From Cryptomeria japonica (taxonomy: Eukaryota > Streptophyta > Pinopsida > Cupressales > Cupressaceae): a stretch of 64,000 nt of DNA. The position numbers and the translations under genes are program-made. Numbering within the stretch: the first letter of the stretch is position 1; each line of letters starts with the position of its first letter. The notes under the pieces were generated by a model, which was not told the DNA's origin, ran no database searches, and saw only the letters and a list, made by a program, of their open reading frames with translations. The stretch covers positions 259,461,386-259,525,385 of the forward strand of contig NC_081406.1 in assembly GCF_030272615.1 (NCBI RefSeq), written 5' to 3'. Shown one piece after another: positions 37,087-48,277 of this stretch.

Positions 37087-37560
37087 CTATCTCAGATAAA
37101 CAAATGTATCTATAGGAAAAGGCTTCGTGAAGATATCTTTACTTTGTTCCTTAGTAGATACATATTCCAATCTAACTTCTTTCTCAGCCACCTTCTCTCT
37201 CAAAAAATGAAAATTGATTGATATATGTTTTTTCTTAGAATGCAACACCAGATGCTTTGAAATATTAATTGCACTAGATTTGTCACAATAAATAACAGTG
37301 GAATCATTATAAACAAATCCAATATCCTTCAACATTTGCTTCATACAAATTACCTGAGTACAGTTGCTAGGAGCAACAATGTATTCATCTTTTGCAGTAG
37401 ACAAAGAAGTAGCATTTTGTTTCTTACTTGCCCACAAAATCAGCTTCTTTCCTAGAAAGAATGCTCCATCGGTGGCACTCTTTTGGTCATCTACATCTCC
37501 ATCCTTGTCTGCATCAGTATAAGCACTCAAAATGAAATCATCATTCTTTGGATGCCACAT
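37087..37560 (-). pseudogene. RNase H of copia element C
   Basis: Minus-strand frame of 157 codons with ILWASKKQNATSLSTAKDEY (the usual STAEAEY changed to STAKDEY), YCDKSSAINISKH and a TKPFPIDTFVYLR ending. It degrades the RNA strand of the RNA/DNA hybrid in an intact element. Altered acidic residues and the separate frame make it a relic. Confidence 0.85.
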
Positions 37561-37683
37561 ACCATAGCTAATTGTTCCCTTTAAGTATCTGAATATCCTC
37601 TTTATAGAACTAACATGACTTTCCTTTGGATCAGCCTAGAATCTTGCAACAAGACATACAACATTCATAATGTCAAGCTTAGT

Positions 37684-38367
37684 CTAATTCAAATAAAGTA
37701 GTCCACCAATCATAGATCTATACAGGATCTTATTAGCCTTCAAAGATTCATCATCTTTAGACATCTTGCATCCAGTTACCATAGGAGTTCCAATAGGTTT
37801 GGAATCACTTATCCTAAACTTCTTCAGTAATTCCTTTACATACCTAGATTGAGATATGAAAATGCCTCTAGAAGTATATGTAATTTTTAATCCTAGAAAG
37901 AACTTCATTTCACCTATCATAGGCATCTCAAATTCATTTTGCATATTATTAGTAAATCTCCTACTCAAATCATCATATCCTCCAAAATTAATGTCATCAA
38001 CAAAAACTTCAACTTTCAAAATATTATCATTATCAATCTTGAAGTATAAATTACTATCAATAGTACCTTTATAGAATCCCAACTTCATCAAATACCTATC
38101 CAATCTTGTGTACCAAGCTCTAGGCGCTTGCTTCAGTCCATACAATACTTTCTTCAATCTTCACACCATTTCTTCTTCATCTGTCAATGAAAATCCATTT
38201 GGTTGCTCAATGTAGACTTCCTCTTCCAATTCACCATTCAAAAAGGTTGACTTCACATCCATTTGATATACCTTGAATTTCTTATGAGAATCATATGCAA
38301 AAAGTAGTCTAACAACTTTAATTTTAGTTTCCAGAGCAAAAGTCTCCTCAAAATCAATACCTTCCAT
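37684..38367 (-). pseudogene. Reverse transcriptase of copia element C
   Basis: Two frames join at 38158-38161. 38367-38161 has GIDFEETFALETKIKVVRLL and QMDVKSTFLNGELEEEVY. 38157-37684 has YGLKQAPRAWYTRLDRYL, the active-site motif FVDDINFGG, FFLGLKITYTSRGIFISQ and MIGGLLYL. A stop separates it from RNase H near 37680. Confidence 0.87.
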
Positions 38368-39070
38368 TTGTGAATATCCTTTACATACCGGTCTTTCTTT
38401 GTTTCTGACAACTTATCCAACTTCATTCAGATTATTCTCAAACACCCATTTAGCACCAATTACATTCATGTCTTTCAGTCTCAAAACAAGTTCCCATGTA
38501 TTGTTCTTCTCAATCTGATTTAACTCTTCTTCCATAGCTTTTACCTAGTTCTCATTTTGATAGGCTTCAACAACATCTTTAGGCTCAATTTTTGAAATTA
38601 GACATGTTTCTTCAGCAACAATTCTTCTCCTAGTCATTACACCTGTATTTTTATTACCAATAATTTGATTCTCTGAATGATCTAGTCTTACGTACCTGGG
38701 TGTCTTCTGTTTATTCTAATTTTCAGTCTTCTGAACTTCTTCACCGACAGCCAGCATCTGGATTTACTGTCTCTACCGAATCACTTCGCTTCATTATTGG
38801 ATTCTGCACTTACTTTGAACTAACATCCGGATCATCAAATTCATATTTGTTTGCTCTAATTTGCTTCCCATGACTCTCATCTACTTTCACATTTACACTT
38901 TCCACAATTTTTATGTCTTTTTTTGTGACATCGATTGGCTTTTCTCTTAATAGAATATCCCAGAAAGATTCCTTCATCAAATCTTGCATCAAATTTTCCT
39001 ATATCCTCATCTCTTTTTGTATAACACTTGCTTCCAGAGATTCTAAAATATCTAACTCTAGGAACATGAC
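38368..39070 (-). pseudogene. Integrase C-terminus and linker to RT of element C
   Basis: Reading down from 39070: GHVPRVRYF, KFDARFDEGIFLGYS-type end of the integrase core region, then a linker (NVKVDESHGKQIRANKYEF at 38890-38840) and a T-P-R-Y-V-R-L-D-H block near 38695. Several stops. The upstream half is at 45819 onward, across element D. Confidence 0.75.
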
Positions 39071-39075
39071 CAAAT

Positions 39076-39978
39076 AGTTAGATTCAATGACAGTCCCAAA
39101 GACACTGAGAGGGGGGGGGGGGTGAATCAGTGTCTAATTGGTAAACAAAATATTTAAACTTATTTAAAACTTTACAACCCAAAATAATGTACCGATAAAC
39201 AATCAATAATGCAACAAATAGAAATAAAAGAGACAACATAAATACACACCATAACACAAGATGTTTTGGCAAGGAAACCTGGTGTGGGAAAAAAATCTGT
39301 GGGTTTTGTGACCCACAATATTTACTCACTGGCCAATATGAATAGATATTACTTACAATGAGGGGCCTACACATGCAGGAAGGCCAACAACCTAGAGCTC
39401 ATTTCTCAAATGCAAAAGGAAGTCACATGGACTTACAAGAATGGATAATTAAATCCAATTACAATGTACTGCTCAAAGTAGCATCTACAATGCCTGATTC
39501 AGTACTGGTTTAAGCTATGTCAAATACAATAACCAAAACCTTGTCGATGAATGAAATTCACTCTGCTCTTCTCTTCTCTTTATTTTCTCATAAGATCATT
39601 ACATCAAAATCAATATAATGTATACATCATATTACATTCATACCGATTCTCTACATTCATTCTTACATTCGCTACTTCATTTCAAAATGACCTATAAGAC
39701 TTCATACATATATGAGTCTATACAATACATCATGTTGGCTCACAAATAATAATTGCAATACAATACAATTCACATAAACAAAAATTTATCCTATGTCGGC
39801 CTAAGTGTCGGTATGTGTCATTGTTGGTGTGAACTAGATTGTCGATGACTGAACTTGCTTGCCTGTCGGTGCCGGTGTAAGATGTCTGTGTTGCCGGTGA
39901 ACCTGTAGAAACCTGTTACCGGTCAGCTGCCATCAATGACAACATCAACCATTCTCATATGAGTGTAGAATGCCAACA
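39076..39978 (-). repeat. 3' LTR of element D
   Basis: Nearly the same as the 5' copy. Hairpin GACACTGA (39101-39108) with TCAGTGTC (39127-39134), a perfect 8 bp, encloses an expanded run of about 14 G (C on the minus strand). RCCGAC motifs on minus at 39795-39800 and 39807-39812. The left terminal TG has become AG. Confidence 0.87.
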
Positions 39979-40430
39979 ATCTCCCCCTTTGGCATTGATG
40001 GCAACACTCATGAGAAAAATCCAAAACTGTTGTCCAAAAATGAAGTCCAAAAACTGATCCCAAAAAGATGTGCTCCCCCTGAGCAAATGATCTGTACTAT
40101 GCATTATTTTCTCCACTCCAATTTTTCTCCATTCCATCACTCCCCCTTTGACATAAATGACAAAGGATGTCAAAAAGAGTCAAAACTACCTAATTGCCTG
40201 CAACCAGTTGAGTACTATCTGAAAAATATCTACAAAAATTTGTCACTATCAGATATAATAGCTTTAGTTTGTTGAATCATGCCTGTCAAGTAGTGCATCT
40301 GTTGTTCTGGTGACCTGTTTCCCTAAATAGTTGCCTTTGTTAGCTCAATTCACTGAGATATCAGATTTTCCAAACTTGGACCAAGTTTATTCTTCAGCTT
40401 CTGGGCCTTTAATCTTATCCTTGACTTTTC
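39979..40430 (-). promoter_or_regulatory. Polypurine tract and 3' noncoding part of D
   Basis: Plus ATCTCCCCCTTTGG (39979-39992) is the polypurine tract. Extra tracts: GCTCCCCCTGAGC (about 40071) and ACTCCCCCTTTGAC (about 40139). Arm 39988-40006 pairs with TTGTCATTGATGG of the LTR. Confidence 0.65.
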
Positions 40431-41080
40431 TTATTCCAATTTCTCAATCTTCTCCTCAAAAACAATCATTTCCTGATAAAAAACTAATGTAAGTTCCGAA
40501 GAACCTATCATATTATCTGCAATATCATCAATCTCCTTTTGAGTCTTCCTAATCTCCTCATCAATATCTTTTGTTAAATGGCGAGGCTTACATGCTTCTC
40601 TGTACAAATCCTTGAGTTCCAAAATTGTTGATTTTAATGTCAGTAATAAGGTAGTAATATGTTCATTACAATATTTGATAGCCTTATCAAAGTATTCATT
40701 TTTCTCCTTATTTATCATCTCCTTTGCAGTTTCCTCATTCACCTTATCTACAGCCAGAAGATTGGAAGAAATGTATCTAATTTACCTAAAGAATCATTAA
40801 TGTGATCAATCTGACATGCTAGTGCAATCATTTTAAGAATAGGCAATGTGTCATCAATGGCCTTGAATGTCGAGGTGTTACACTCTATAATCCTCTTGAT
40901 TGAATTCAAAAGAACATCGGTGACATTAGTAGGTCTAAAGTCAGAGGTGGATGTGCTTGGTTCTGCCACAAATCTTTGTACATCAGACACTTGACCAATT
41001 GCCTTAACAATGTCATCCGGGTTACCAACATTTACCTCTTTATCCACAGTTACTTCTGGTTTCTCAATCTGTGTTGTCAC
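40431..41080 (-). pseudogene. C-terminal part of the D polyprotein (coiled coil)
   Basis: Two minus frames. 41080-40748 (TDVLLNSIKRIIECNTSTFK and a hydrophobic end) and 40742-40431 (AKEMINKEKNEYFDKAIKYC; LTLKSTILELKDLYREAC; DEEIRKTQKEIDDIADNM), the second rich in heptads, so a probable coiled coil. Matches the place of 34548-34790 in E. No enzyme motif. Confidence 0.6.
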
Positions 41081-41121
41081 TTCTTCTTCTAACAGTTCTA
41101 CATTATCATATTTCCTAGTTT

Positions 41122-41880
41122 CTATCGGTATATTAGTGTTCTGAGAGTCAGCAATGTTAACCGATGACTTAGAAATTCAACATGTGTATCATCAATTCCC
41201 TTAACCTTTGCAGTTTCCTTGTCCACAATAATATTTATGTCATGTGTGTCCACATTCATTGTAAAAAGAATCTCAGAATCAGGGTTAGTGTCATCATGAG
41301 TCATTTCCTCAAGCTCCATAACTGGTTGATTATCAGTATGTGTCGGTGCCTCTGCAGGTAATGGTGAGGTGTCATGTGCCAGTGGAGGAAGGTTGTCCTT
41401 AATAGTGATATCAGGTACACTACCAATCTTACCTTTTCCCTTATCCTTTTGATACACTTTCCCAAACAATTTATCTATTTTTTGTCTTTCCCTTTCTTCT
41501 CTCTTTTCTTTCTCTACAAAAAATATATCCCATTTATCTACAGTCTCATCTGCTATTTCTTTTACTCTTCCAGCTATTAGGCTAACCTACCGGTGACCAC
41601 TCACAAACACTATCCGGTTGGCTTATACAATAAGATCATCAATATCTTGTCTCGAATTGATAGGGTGAACAACCAACAAAGCTTCAACCTTAAGCTTTTT
41701 GTCCAATTCCATTACCGATAACCTCTTAGCTTCAACCCTTAGGTTCAAGTCATTCGGTAAGTCTTCCACAACCTCAATCAAAACTTTCTTATAGATATCT
41801 AGATGTAAGATAATGCTCTCTTCTGCGGTCTCCTTGTCAGAATCAGTGAAAGAATGATAGAATTTATTCACATTGCTCAA
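41122..41880 (-). pseudogene. Acidic spacer of the D polyprotein
   Basis: 41880-41623 has SNVNKFYHSFTDSDKETAEE and the block LPNDLNLRVEAKRLSVMELD. 41469-41122 is rich in Asp/Glu/Pro/Thr (PPLAHDTSPLPAEAPTHTDN). Low-complexity acidic sequence also occurs in E at the same place. Role unknown. Confidence 0.55.
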
Positions 41881-41988
41881 ATTACCTTCATGTTTTATCT
41901 CATTTATTATCTCTTCCTGTGTAAGGGTATCTGGTGTCTTGGGTTGCTTCTTCTTCTTTGGAGTTAACTTTTTAGGTTCCCTTACAAC

Positions 41989-43433
41989 CTATTGCTTCTT
42001 CCTTAGTGTTCTAGCCTTCTTGGAAGAAGGAGAAGGTACTGGTGAAGGTTTCCTTTTCCTTACCACTCTCTTGAATTTTGCAGCTTTACCAGTGTCTGAA
42101 TTAGATGAAGTGCTGACTGGTGAGACATGAGCTACCGGTTCCAATCCTTCCAGCTCACTAGCAGTAATTCCACTCAAGTTCATTACATTTTCCTTGGTTT
42201 CCTTTTCTTTGTTAGATGCATCTCTGATGATTTTTTCTCTTTTCTTCCTCTGCTTCTGCCTGGAAACATCACTTGCAATAGTTTCATCATTTTCAAAGAA
42301 TTCCTCAAAAGGTTCCCTAGGGGCATCAAGAAGTGTTCTAGCATAAGCTTCCAGAACATTTAAATCAACCTCATAGCCCATTTCAGTTACCCAAATAGTC
42401 ATAGGAGAGACAACCTCCATCCATGTTTCATCTTGCTTGATTACAAAACAAATCTCTTTGTCATACTTGTCTACAATGCTCTGTGCTAACCTCTCTCTTG
42501 CCTTCATTCTTGTTTGGAAATCCTTGAAGTATTTTTCAACAATATCATCACTGTTAGGGCCAATACCGGTAATACCATCTAAGATCTACCTACCAATAGG
42601 AATATCAAATGCAAAATCCTTATGTCTAGTACCGGGTATCTCCTTTGTGAAGTAAAGCATTAGGCATACCAGTAGATTCCCAAAACAGAATGTTCCCTTT
42701 TTATCACCCTTAATGCTTTTTGGGTTGTCAATCAATTCATCTTTAATCCATTCACAGATATCAATTCTTGCATTATTCTTGACCGTCTCATAAGCACTGT
42801 GAATACACAAGCTAGAAGCAAAATTTAGTCTATTTGCATGAGTGACTCGGTATCCAAGAACCATGCTCACATATTTTACATTAGCATCAGTGATATCATT
42901 TACCCTAAGAGATCTACTTTCATAACAACGTTTCTCTAGTTAAGTTCATTACACCCTTGTTTGGTATCTTTTTCTTTTTATCAGGTCTAACCAGTGGAAG
43001 GTAAACCAATGACAACCTTGATGGCTTCCTTAGAAATCTTAAAAAGTAAATCCAGTCACATAAATTCTCCATGAACTCTACTTAAAACAAGTCTAACAAT
43101 CTTATCTAGAAATTCTGGGATGTTCAAAATGTTAGTAAATGCCAAATCTTCTACAATCTTGTGCTCTGACCTCACTACTCCTTGACCATCAGTTATCACA
43201 TCATTATACATGGTTTTCAAATCATCAGACCCTAAGTTTTATATGTTGTAGTGGATGTAAATTCTTAGGTCCTCGGCAAATGCTACTCCCTTCAGAATCT
43301 CAGAAAAGGCTTTGATGGAATCATCTTGCTTTGCAATCTCAGGGATGATCTTAAATACAGGTCTAGGGTGTTTAACATTTTCTACCACTATAGGGTTTGC
43401 AATAAATTCTAGTACAGATGAAGATGCCATCAT
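41989..43433 (-). pseudogene. Conserved unknown domain of D
   Basis: 43433-43239 begins MMASSSVLEFIANPIVVENV and ends GVAFAEDLRIYIHYNI. Degenerate frames follow to 42870-42586, with ICEWIKDELIDNPKSIKGDK, GTFCFGNLLVCLMLYFTKEI. 42507-41989 continues with ERLAQSIVDKYDKEICFVIK, MEVVSP, then a Lys/Arg-rich C-terminus (VVRKRKPSPVPSPSSKKAR) that looks like a nuclear localisation signal. Each block has a counterpart in E (32119-33560). The family is not one I recognise. Confidence 0.65.
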
Positions 43434-43889
43434 GAAAGATAAATACCTTTAACTGAAATCCTTTGAATGCCTGAACAATACTTTACTGCTTCACATTTCA
43501 AATGCCTTCGCTCAATTCATGCTCTTTGAGTGTTTGAATGCTTTGTGAATTTGAGATGAGGGGTTCCCAGTATTTTATAACAAAATGTTCTCCAACAACC
43601 ACATTTAATGCATGTCAGTTAATTGAAAACTTAACATATCTATCGGTGAAGAAGAAATAAAACTTCTTACCATCAACCGAGGGTAGAATGCATGATTTTT
43701 AAGTTTTCTACCATACCCTCTAAGGATTGCTCCTCAGTTAGATGAAGCATCTCCTACTGGTGGAGGGTTACTCTATTCTACCGGTGTAGAGCTAGATTCA
43801 TCAACTCTCTAATCTTTCTTCCTAATCCATTGCTTTGAAAATTCTTATCTTATTTCATTTACTTTCTCTTTTCCCTTGTTCTTAGATCC

Positions 43890-44405
43890 ATTAATCTTTG
43901 TCGGTGTAGCCTTGCTTCTACAAAATTTTGTAATATGTCAAATCTTGTTACATGCATAACAAGTTACATTATTCCTCTGAATAGCCTTTCCATATCCTTG
44001 ACCGGTGTGAGTTCTGCATTGATTAGATAAATGTCCAAATCTACCACAAACATAGCATTTCACATTCATTCTGAAATTTTTTGAGTTATGACCAATTTTA
44101 TTGTATTTTGAACTTTGACTAGTGGGTACATTTGTATTCTAATAATTTCTAAATCTGCATTGATTTTCTCTATGACCAAATTTGTTGCAATTAAAATATT
44201 TCCCATTAAATTTGTAAGCATTAGGTTTCCTTACGAATTTGTTGTGATTTGGATTATTTGTAGTACCAGAACTTTCTCCATGTTCAAATCCAAGTCCAAT
44301 TGTGTCTCCATCTAGTTTCTGACTTTTTAGCATATCATCAAGTCTTTTTGAAATTTTCTTGAATTTGTCTACATGTTCATTTGCAATGACCAACTCGCTT
44401 TCCAA
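43890..44405 (-). pseudogene. Zinc-knuckle array of D
   Basis: 44405-44139 contains a coiled-coil end, a Gly/Ser/Asn-rich linker and the knuckle CNKFGHRENQC. On the minus strand further copies follow: CYVCGRFGHLSNQC near 44060-44020 and CYACNKI near 43960, so at least three knuckles, as in E. The order coiled coil then knuckles is that of a Gag protein. Confidence 0.72.
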
Positions 44406-44419
44406 GGTGCTAACCTATC

Positions 44420-44893
44420 TCATAAGTTCTTCCTTATCATGTTGCATGTGAATAAAATTAGTCTTAGAGATTCATTTTCATAACTGAGTCTTAGAGATTC
44501 ATCTGAACTTTCATTAAGTCTTCTAGTCAAATCTTCCTCATTCTTCTTTCTATCTTCAATGTCTTTACATAGCCTCATAGTTAAATCTTGCATCTCATTC
44601 CTCATGTTACTGTTCTCTATTCTTAATTTCTCTACAATATCTTTGAGAGTTTCTTTTTCTTCATCATCTTGATTTTGCAATTGCACATGTAGTTCTTTTC
44701 TCTTATTCTTTGCAATAACCAGGTTATCTTGAAGTGCTTTGACAAATTCCTGAGCAGTTCTGAAATCAACTTCCAGTTTGATATTCTTCAATTTTTCTGC
44801 ATCAAAATCTTCAAGAGCTCCTTCCAACTGTTGTCTCAAGCTTTCCATTGTTACCAGTTTCAGAATCTTCCTCAAGCTGTTAGGCTTTTGCAA
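44420..44893 (-). pseudogene. Coiled-coil Gag-like N-terminus of D
   Basis: Minus frame of 157 codons from 44893. Almost all is charged heptad repeat (MESLRQQLEGALEDFDAEKL; ETLKDIVEKLRIENSNMRNE; EDLTRRLNESSDESLRLSYE). It starts 27 bases from the LTR end, overlapping the primer-site region, so the true start may be the internal ATG (ATGGAAAGC, 44848). Ends at a stop just before the knuckle frame. Likely assembles the particle; inferred from position only. Confidence 0.65.
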
Positions 44894-44901
44894 ATAGAGG
44901 A

Positions 44902-44919
44902 CTAGGCTCTGATAGCAAT
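44902..44919 (-). promoter_or_regulatory. Primer-binding site of D
   Basis: Plus CTAGGCTCTGATAGCAAT reads ATTGCTATCAGAGCCTAG on the minus strand, directly after the LTR end at 44920. It differs by one base from the usual TTGGTATCAGAGCC site for initiator Met tRNA. Confidence 0.8.
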
Positions 44920-45813
44920 TGTTAGATTCAATGATAGTCCCAAAGACACTGAGAGGGGGGGTGAATTAGTGTCTAACCGGTAAATAAAATATTTAAACTC
45001 ATTTAAAACTTTGCAACCCAAAATAATGTACCAGTAAACAATCAATAATGCAGCAAATAGAAATAACAGAGACAACATAAATACACACCGTAACACAAGA
45101 TGTTTTGGTGAAGAAACCCGGTGTGGGAAAAACCTCAGTGGGATTTGTGACCCACAATATTTACTCACTGGCCAATATGAATAAATATTACTTACAATGA
45201 AGGGCTTGCACATGCAGGAAGGCCAATAGCCTAGAGCTCACTGCTCAAATACAAAAGAAAGTCACACTGACTTACAAGATTGGATTATTAAATCCAACTA
45301 CAATGTACTATTCAAAGTAGTATCTACAATGCCTAATTTAGTACTAGTTTAAGCTCTATCAAATACAATAACCAAAACCTTGTCGGTGAATGAAATTCAT
45401 TCTTCTATTCTCTGCTCTTTATTCTCTCATAAGATCATTACATCAAAATGCATATACCTTATACATCATATTACATTTATACCGATTCTCTACATTCATT
45501 CTTACACTACTTCATTTCAAAATGACCTATAAGACTTCATACATATATGAGTCTATACAATACATCATTTCGGCTCACAAATAATAACTACAATACAATA
45601 CAATTCACATAAACAAAACTTTATCCCATGTCGGCCTAAGTGTCGGTATGTGTCATTGTCGGTGTGAACTAGATTGTTAATGAGTGAACTTTCTTGCCTG
45701 CCGGTGCCGGTGTAAGATGTCTGTGTTATCGGTGAACCTGTAGAAACCTGTTATCAGTTGGTTGCCATCAATGACAACATCAACCATTCTCATATGAGTG
45801 TAGAATGCCAACA
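44920..45813 (-). repeat. 5' LTR of element D
   Basis: 894 bp; minus TGTTGGCATTCTACACTC at 45813 to ...GAATCTAACA at 44920. Hairpin GACACTGA (44945-44952) with TTAGTGTC (44966-44973). Conserved module about 45100-45140 (plus). RCCGAC on the minus strand at 45630-45635, 45642-45647 and 45658-45663, three in 34 bp of U3. Confidence 0.88.
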
Positions 45814-45818
45814 CAAAC

Positions 45819-46625
45819 CACAACTCATAAGGGGTCTTACTGGAATCATATATGCACCCGATTGAATGTGTATGGAGAAGTGCTAACAACTTCTCTCTAG
45901 TAGACATGCAAAACATTTCCTTTGATCATCATAGTCCTAGAAGCATCCAATATATTTGTGTTCTTCCTTTCAATGATTCCATTCTACTAGGGGGTTCACG
46001 AAGTAGACAACTGTCTCTTGATTCCATGCTCTTTGCAAAAGGCATTAAACTCACCAAAAGTGAATTTTTCTCCTCTGCCTAATCTTAAACACTTTAGCTT
46101 CAATCATTTCTCTATCTCCACTTTAGCTTTGAATATTTTGAATTTCTCCAATGCTTTAGAGTTATCCCATAGAAAAGTGACCCACATCATTCTAGAATAG
46201 TCATCAATCAACAACATAAAGTATATGTCACCCTACAGACTTCTCACTCTAGAAGGTCCACATAAATCAGTATGCACAAGATCTAATAACTCATTAGATG
46301 TATACAATTTGCGCTTGAATGAAATTATTGTTTGCTTTCCCAATTGACATTCTTTACATGTTAGGTTAGTAGGCTTCATTGTCTTAGCTAGATCTCTAAC
46401 ATCTTGAGTAGAACTTATCTTTATCCTACAATCAAAGTTAACATGACACATTCTCCTATGCCACAACCTACTCTCATTAATTTGAGAAATTGAACTTTTC
46501 TCACCAGCATTTAGATGAAAGATATTAGCTTTAGTTTTAGTTCCTGATGCAATTTCTATACCAGATCTATTCAAAATCTTGCATTTCCCATTCTTAAATT
46601 GGAAACCATATCCCTTATCCACCAT
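45819..46625 (-). pseudogene. Integrase N-terminal half of element C
   Basis: 46625-46233 has the pre-integrase and zinc region: MVDKGYGFQFKNGKCK, LWHRRMCHVNFD, CKECQLGKQ, and the first catalytic Asp in LVHTDLCGP. After a stop, IDDYSRMMWVTF follows, then the second catalytic Asp site is changed (RLGRGEKF in place of the RSD.GGEF pattern). The end, YDSSKTPYELWF, runs into element D at 45818. Stops occur near 46230, 46010 and 45930. Confidence 0.84.
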
Positions 46626-47262
46626 CTATCCCACACTTAGAAGATTATGCTTCAAACCTTCAACATATAAAACATCATCAATATTATGCTTACCATCAAG
46701 AAAAATAGAGCCTCTACAATGGATCACACAAGAATTGTTGTCTCCAAATCTCACCATGCCACCAACATACTTCTCCATACTCATAAAGTTACCTTTATCA
46801 CCTGTCATGTGATGTGAACAACTGTTGTCAATCACCCATTCATCTTTCTCACCAATCTTAGTAGCCAAGGCTTTCTCTTCAACAATCCAGTTTGTAGAAT
46901 CAACAGGTACTGGATGATCTTCTGTAATAGAAATGAACACAAATCCATCTTTAGAATTCCCTTTTTCAGACTCCTCATCTGTCACACCTTCGTCAGCAAC
47001 ATAATAACACTTCTTCTGATATCTATACTTGCAATTAGGATTGTAGGGATTATCATACTTTGACACTTTTTCTGGTCTTTCAAGACACCTAGAAGAAAAA
47101 TGACCAATCTTATTGCAAGAAAAACATTTCAAAGGTAACTTTCCTTCATACTTATCGGCTCCCTTAGGCAATCTTCTGGCAATAAGTGCTTAAAGCTCAT
47201 CCAGTTCTCTTTCTTGTTCTTCCATCTCTCTCATTTCTCTTTCATATCTGTAAACCCTAGTT
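46626..47262 (-). pseudogene. Gag end and protease of element C
   Basis: 47171-46626: zinc knuckle CFSCNKIGHFSSRC, a Tyr/Asn/Lys-rich tail, an acidic linker, the protease motif WVIDNSCSHHMTGDKG (Asn in place of the Ser of DSG), and GLKHNLLSVG at the end. The piece 47262-47171 (RYEREMREMEEQEREL) is the Gag segment right after F. A stop at the knuckle N-side separates them. Confidence 0.83.
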
Positions 47263-47267
47263 GAACT

Positions 47268-48153
47268 TGTTGGGAAAAAATGGTGTCTCAACCTTGCATT
47301 TATGTGAGGTTACTATTTATAGTAAGTTTTTATTTGAGCACGAAATGGTGCGAAACTCTCCCTGAAGCTTCTGGTTGGCTAGATAAGCATTCCGGTAAAG
47401 TTTCGTCGCAAGGTCACAGCTAGTTTTGAAGATATTAAAGTTTTCGTCTTGGAGGGGTGCAATAAAATGTTTAAACTTAATTTTGGGGACTTTAGAGGCT
47501 CCGAAACGCCCTGAAAAGTTTCCGTAACCAGCGAAGCGGGTTACGAGGTGATAGAGCACTTCGCGAGCTTTCCGGCGCTTCAAACGGTTCGTCAATCGGA
47601 CACCCGGTTCTCAAGTTATGGCCTCCGAAAGTTTGTACTCCTGAAATAGGAAAAATAATTTGTATCGAATACATAAATGAGCTGTAAAAGGGAGCGACAC
47701 GTGTTGATGTGTGCTTTAACATGTCATAGAAGGGAGATAAGGTCGGCTACACCTTATTGGGTGGTTTTAGCCCATAGTTCTGTAATACCGTTTGATGGTT
47801 TCTTGTATTGTATCTCCTATTTATGAGGTGTGTGAGATAGAGGCTGTGTGTAAGAGTCTTATGGCTATTGAGTTGCCTCTGAATATCTGTTTAGTGCTAC
47901 TCCTGCGAAGAGCTTGCTCTGCAAGTATTTTGTAATCTATTTTTGATTGCTGAATAAAATATTGAGCTGCTTTTGGAGGGTGGGGTTTTTCTCCCGAAAG
48001 GGTTTTCCCCACGTAAATCATTGTGTTGTGGTATGATTGCTATTATATCTATTTCTATTTTCTGTAACTGTTGTAATGATCTGAAAAAGTTTTGCATTAC
48101 CCTCCTCTCAAGGTTAGTGTAGGAAGTTGTTTCCGCTACTTAACTTCCTTACA
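47268..48153 (+). repeat. 5' LTR of element F
   Basis: TGTTGGGAAAAAATGG to ACTTCCTTACA, 886 bp. Contains CTCCCGAAAGGGTTTTCCCC with ACGTAAATC (about 47991-48018), the conserved copia LTR module. An 8-bp hairpin AGGAAGTT (48121-48128) with AACTTCCT (48142-48149) lies at the very 3' end. AATAAA near 47955 may be the polyadenylation signal. Small frames here (for example 48021-47821, minus) recur in the other LTR and are not genes. Confidence 0.95.
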
Positions 48154-48155
48154 AG

Positions 48156-48168
48156 TGGTATCAGAGCC
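48156..48168 (+). promoter_or_regulatory. Primer-binding site of F
   Basis: TGGTATCAGAGCC two bases after the LTR end. Perfect match to the usual copia site complementary to the 3' end of initiator Met tRNA. Confidence 0.92.
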
Positions 48169-48277
48169 TGATCACCTTTGGTTTCAATTGTGGGCAGTTG
48201 GGTTTTTTGAACTAATCCAGATTTGAGTGGGAGCTTGTGCAGAAGACACTTTTTGATCCTGTTGCAGGAATATTCAG

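Larger units (their letters stand above)
39076..45813 (-). mobile_element. Non-autonomous LTR element D (complete; knuckles plus non-enzymatic polyprotein)
   Basis: Complete element on the minus strand: 5' LTR 44920-45813 (894 bp), primer site next to it, a polyprotein from 44893 down to 40431, polypurine tract 39979-39992, 3' LTR 39076-39978 (903 bp). Flanks are CAAAT (39071-39075) and CAAAC (45814-45818), a 5-bp duplication with one change. No protease, integrase, RT or RNase H motif occurs anywhere in the 4.9-kb interior. It shares domain order and sequence with E. Enzymes must come from another element. Confidence 0.85.

Noticed and set aside
41374-42363. Plus-strand hydrophobic frames suggesting membrane proteins
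   Set aside because: They are the complement of Lys/Glu-rich coding sequence of element D, which reads as Phe/Leu/Ser.
47317-48097. Minus-strand frames in the F LTR, with the same frames at 52427-53207
   Set aside because: They exist twice only because the LTR is duplicated; no start context or domain suggests a gene.
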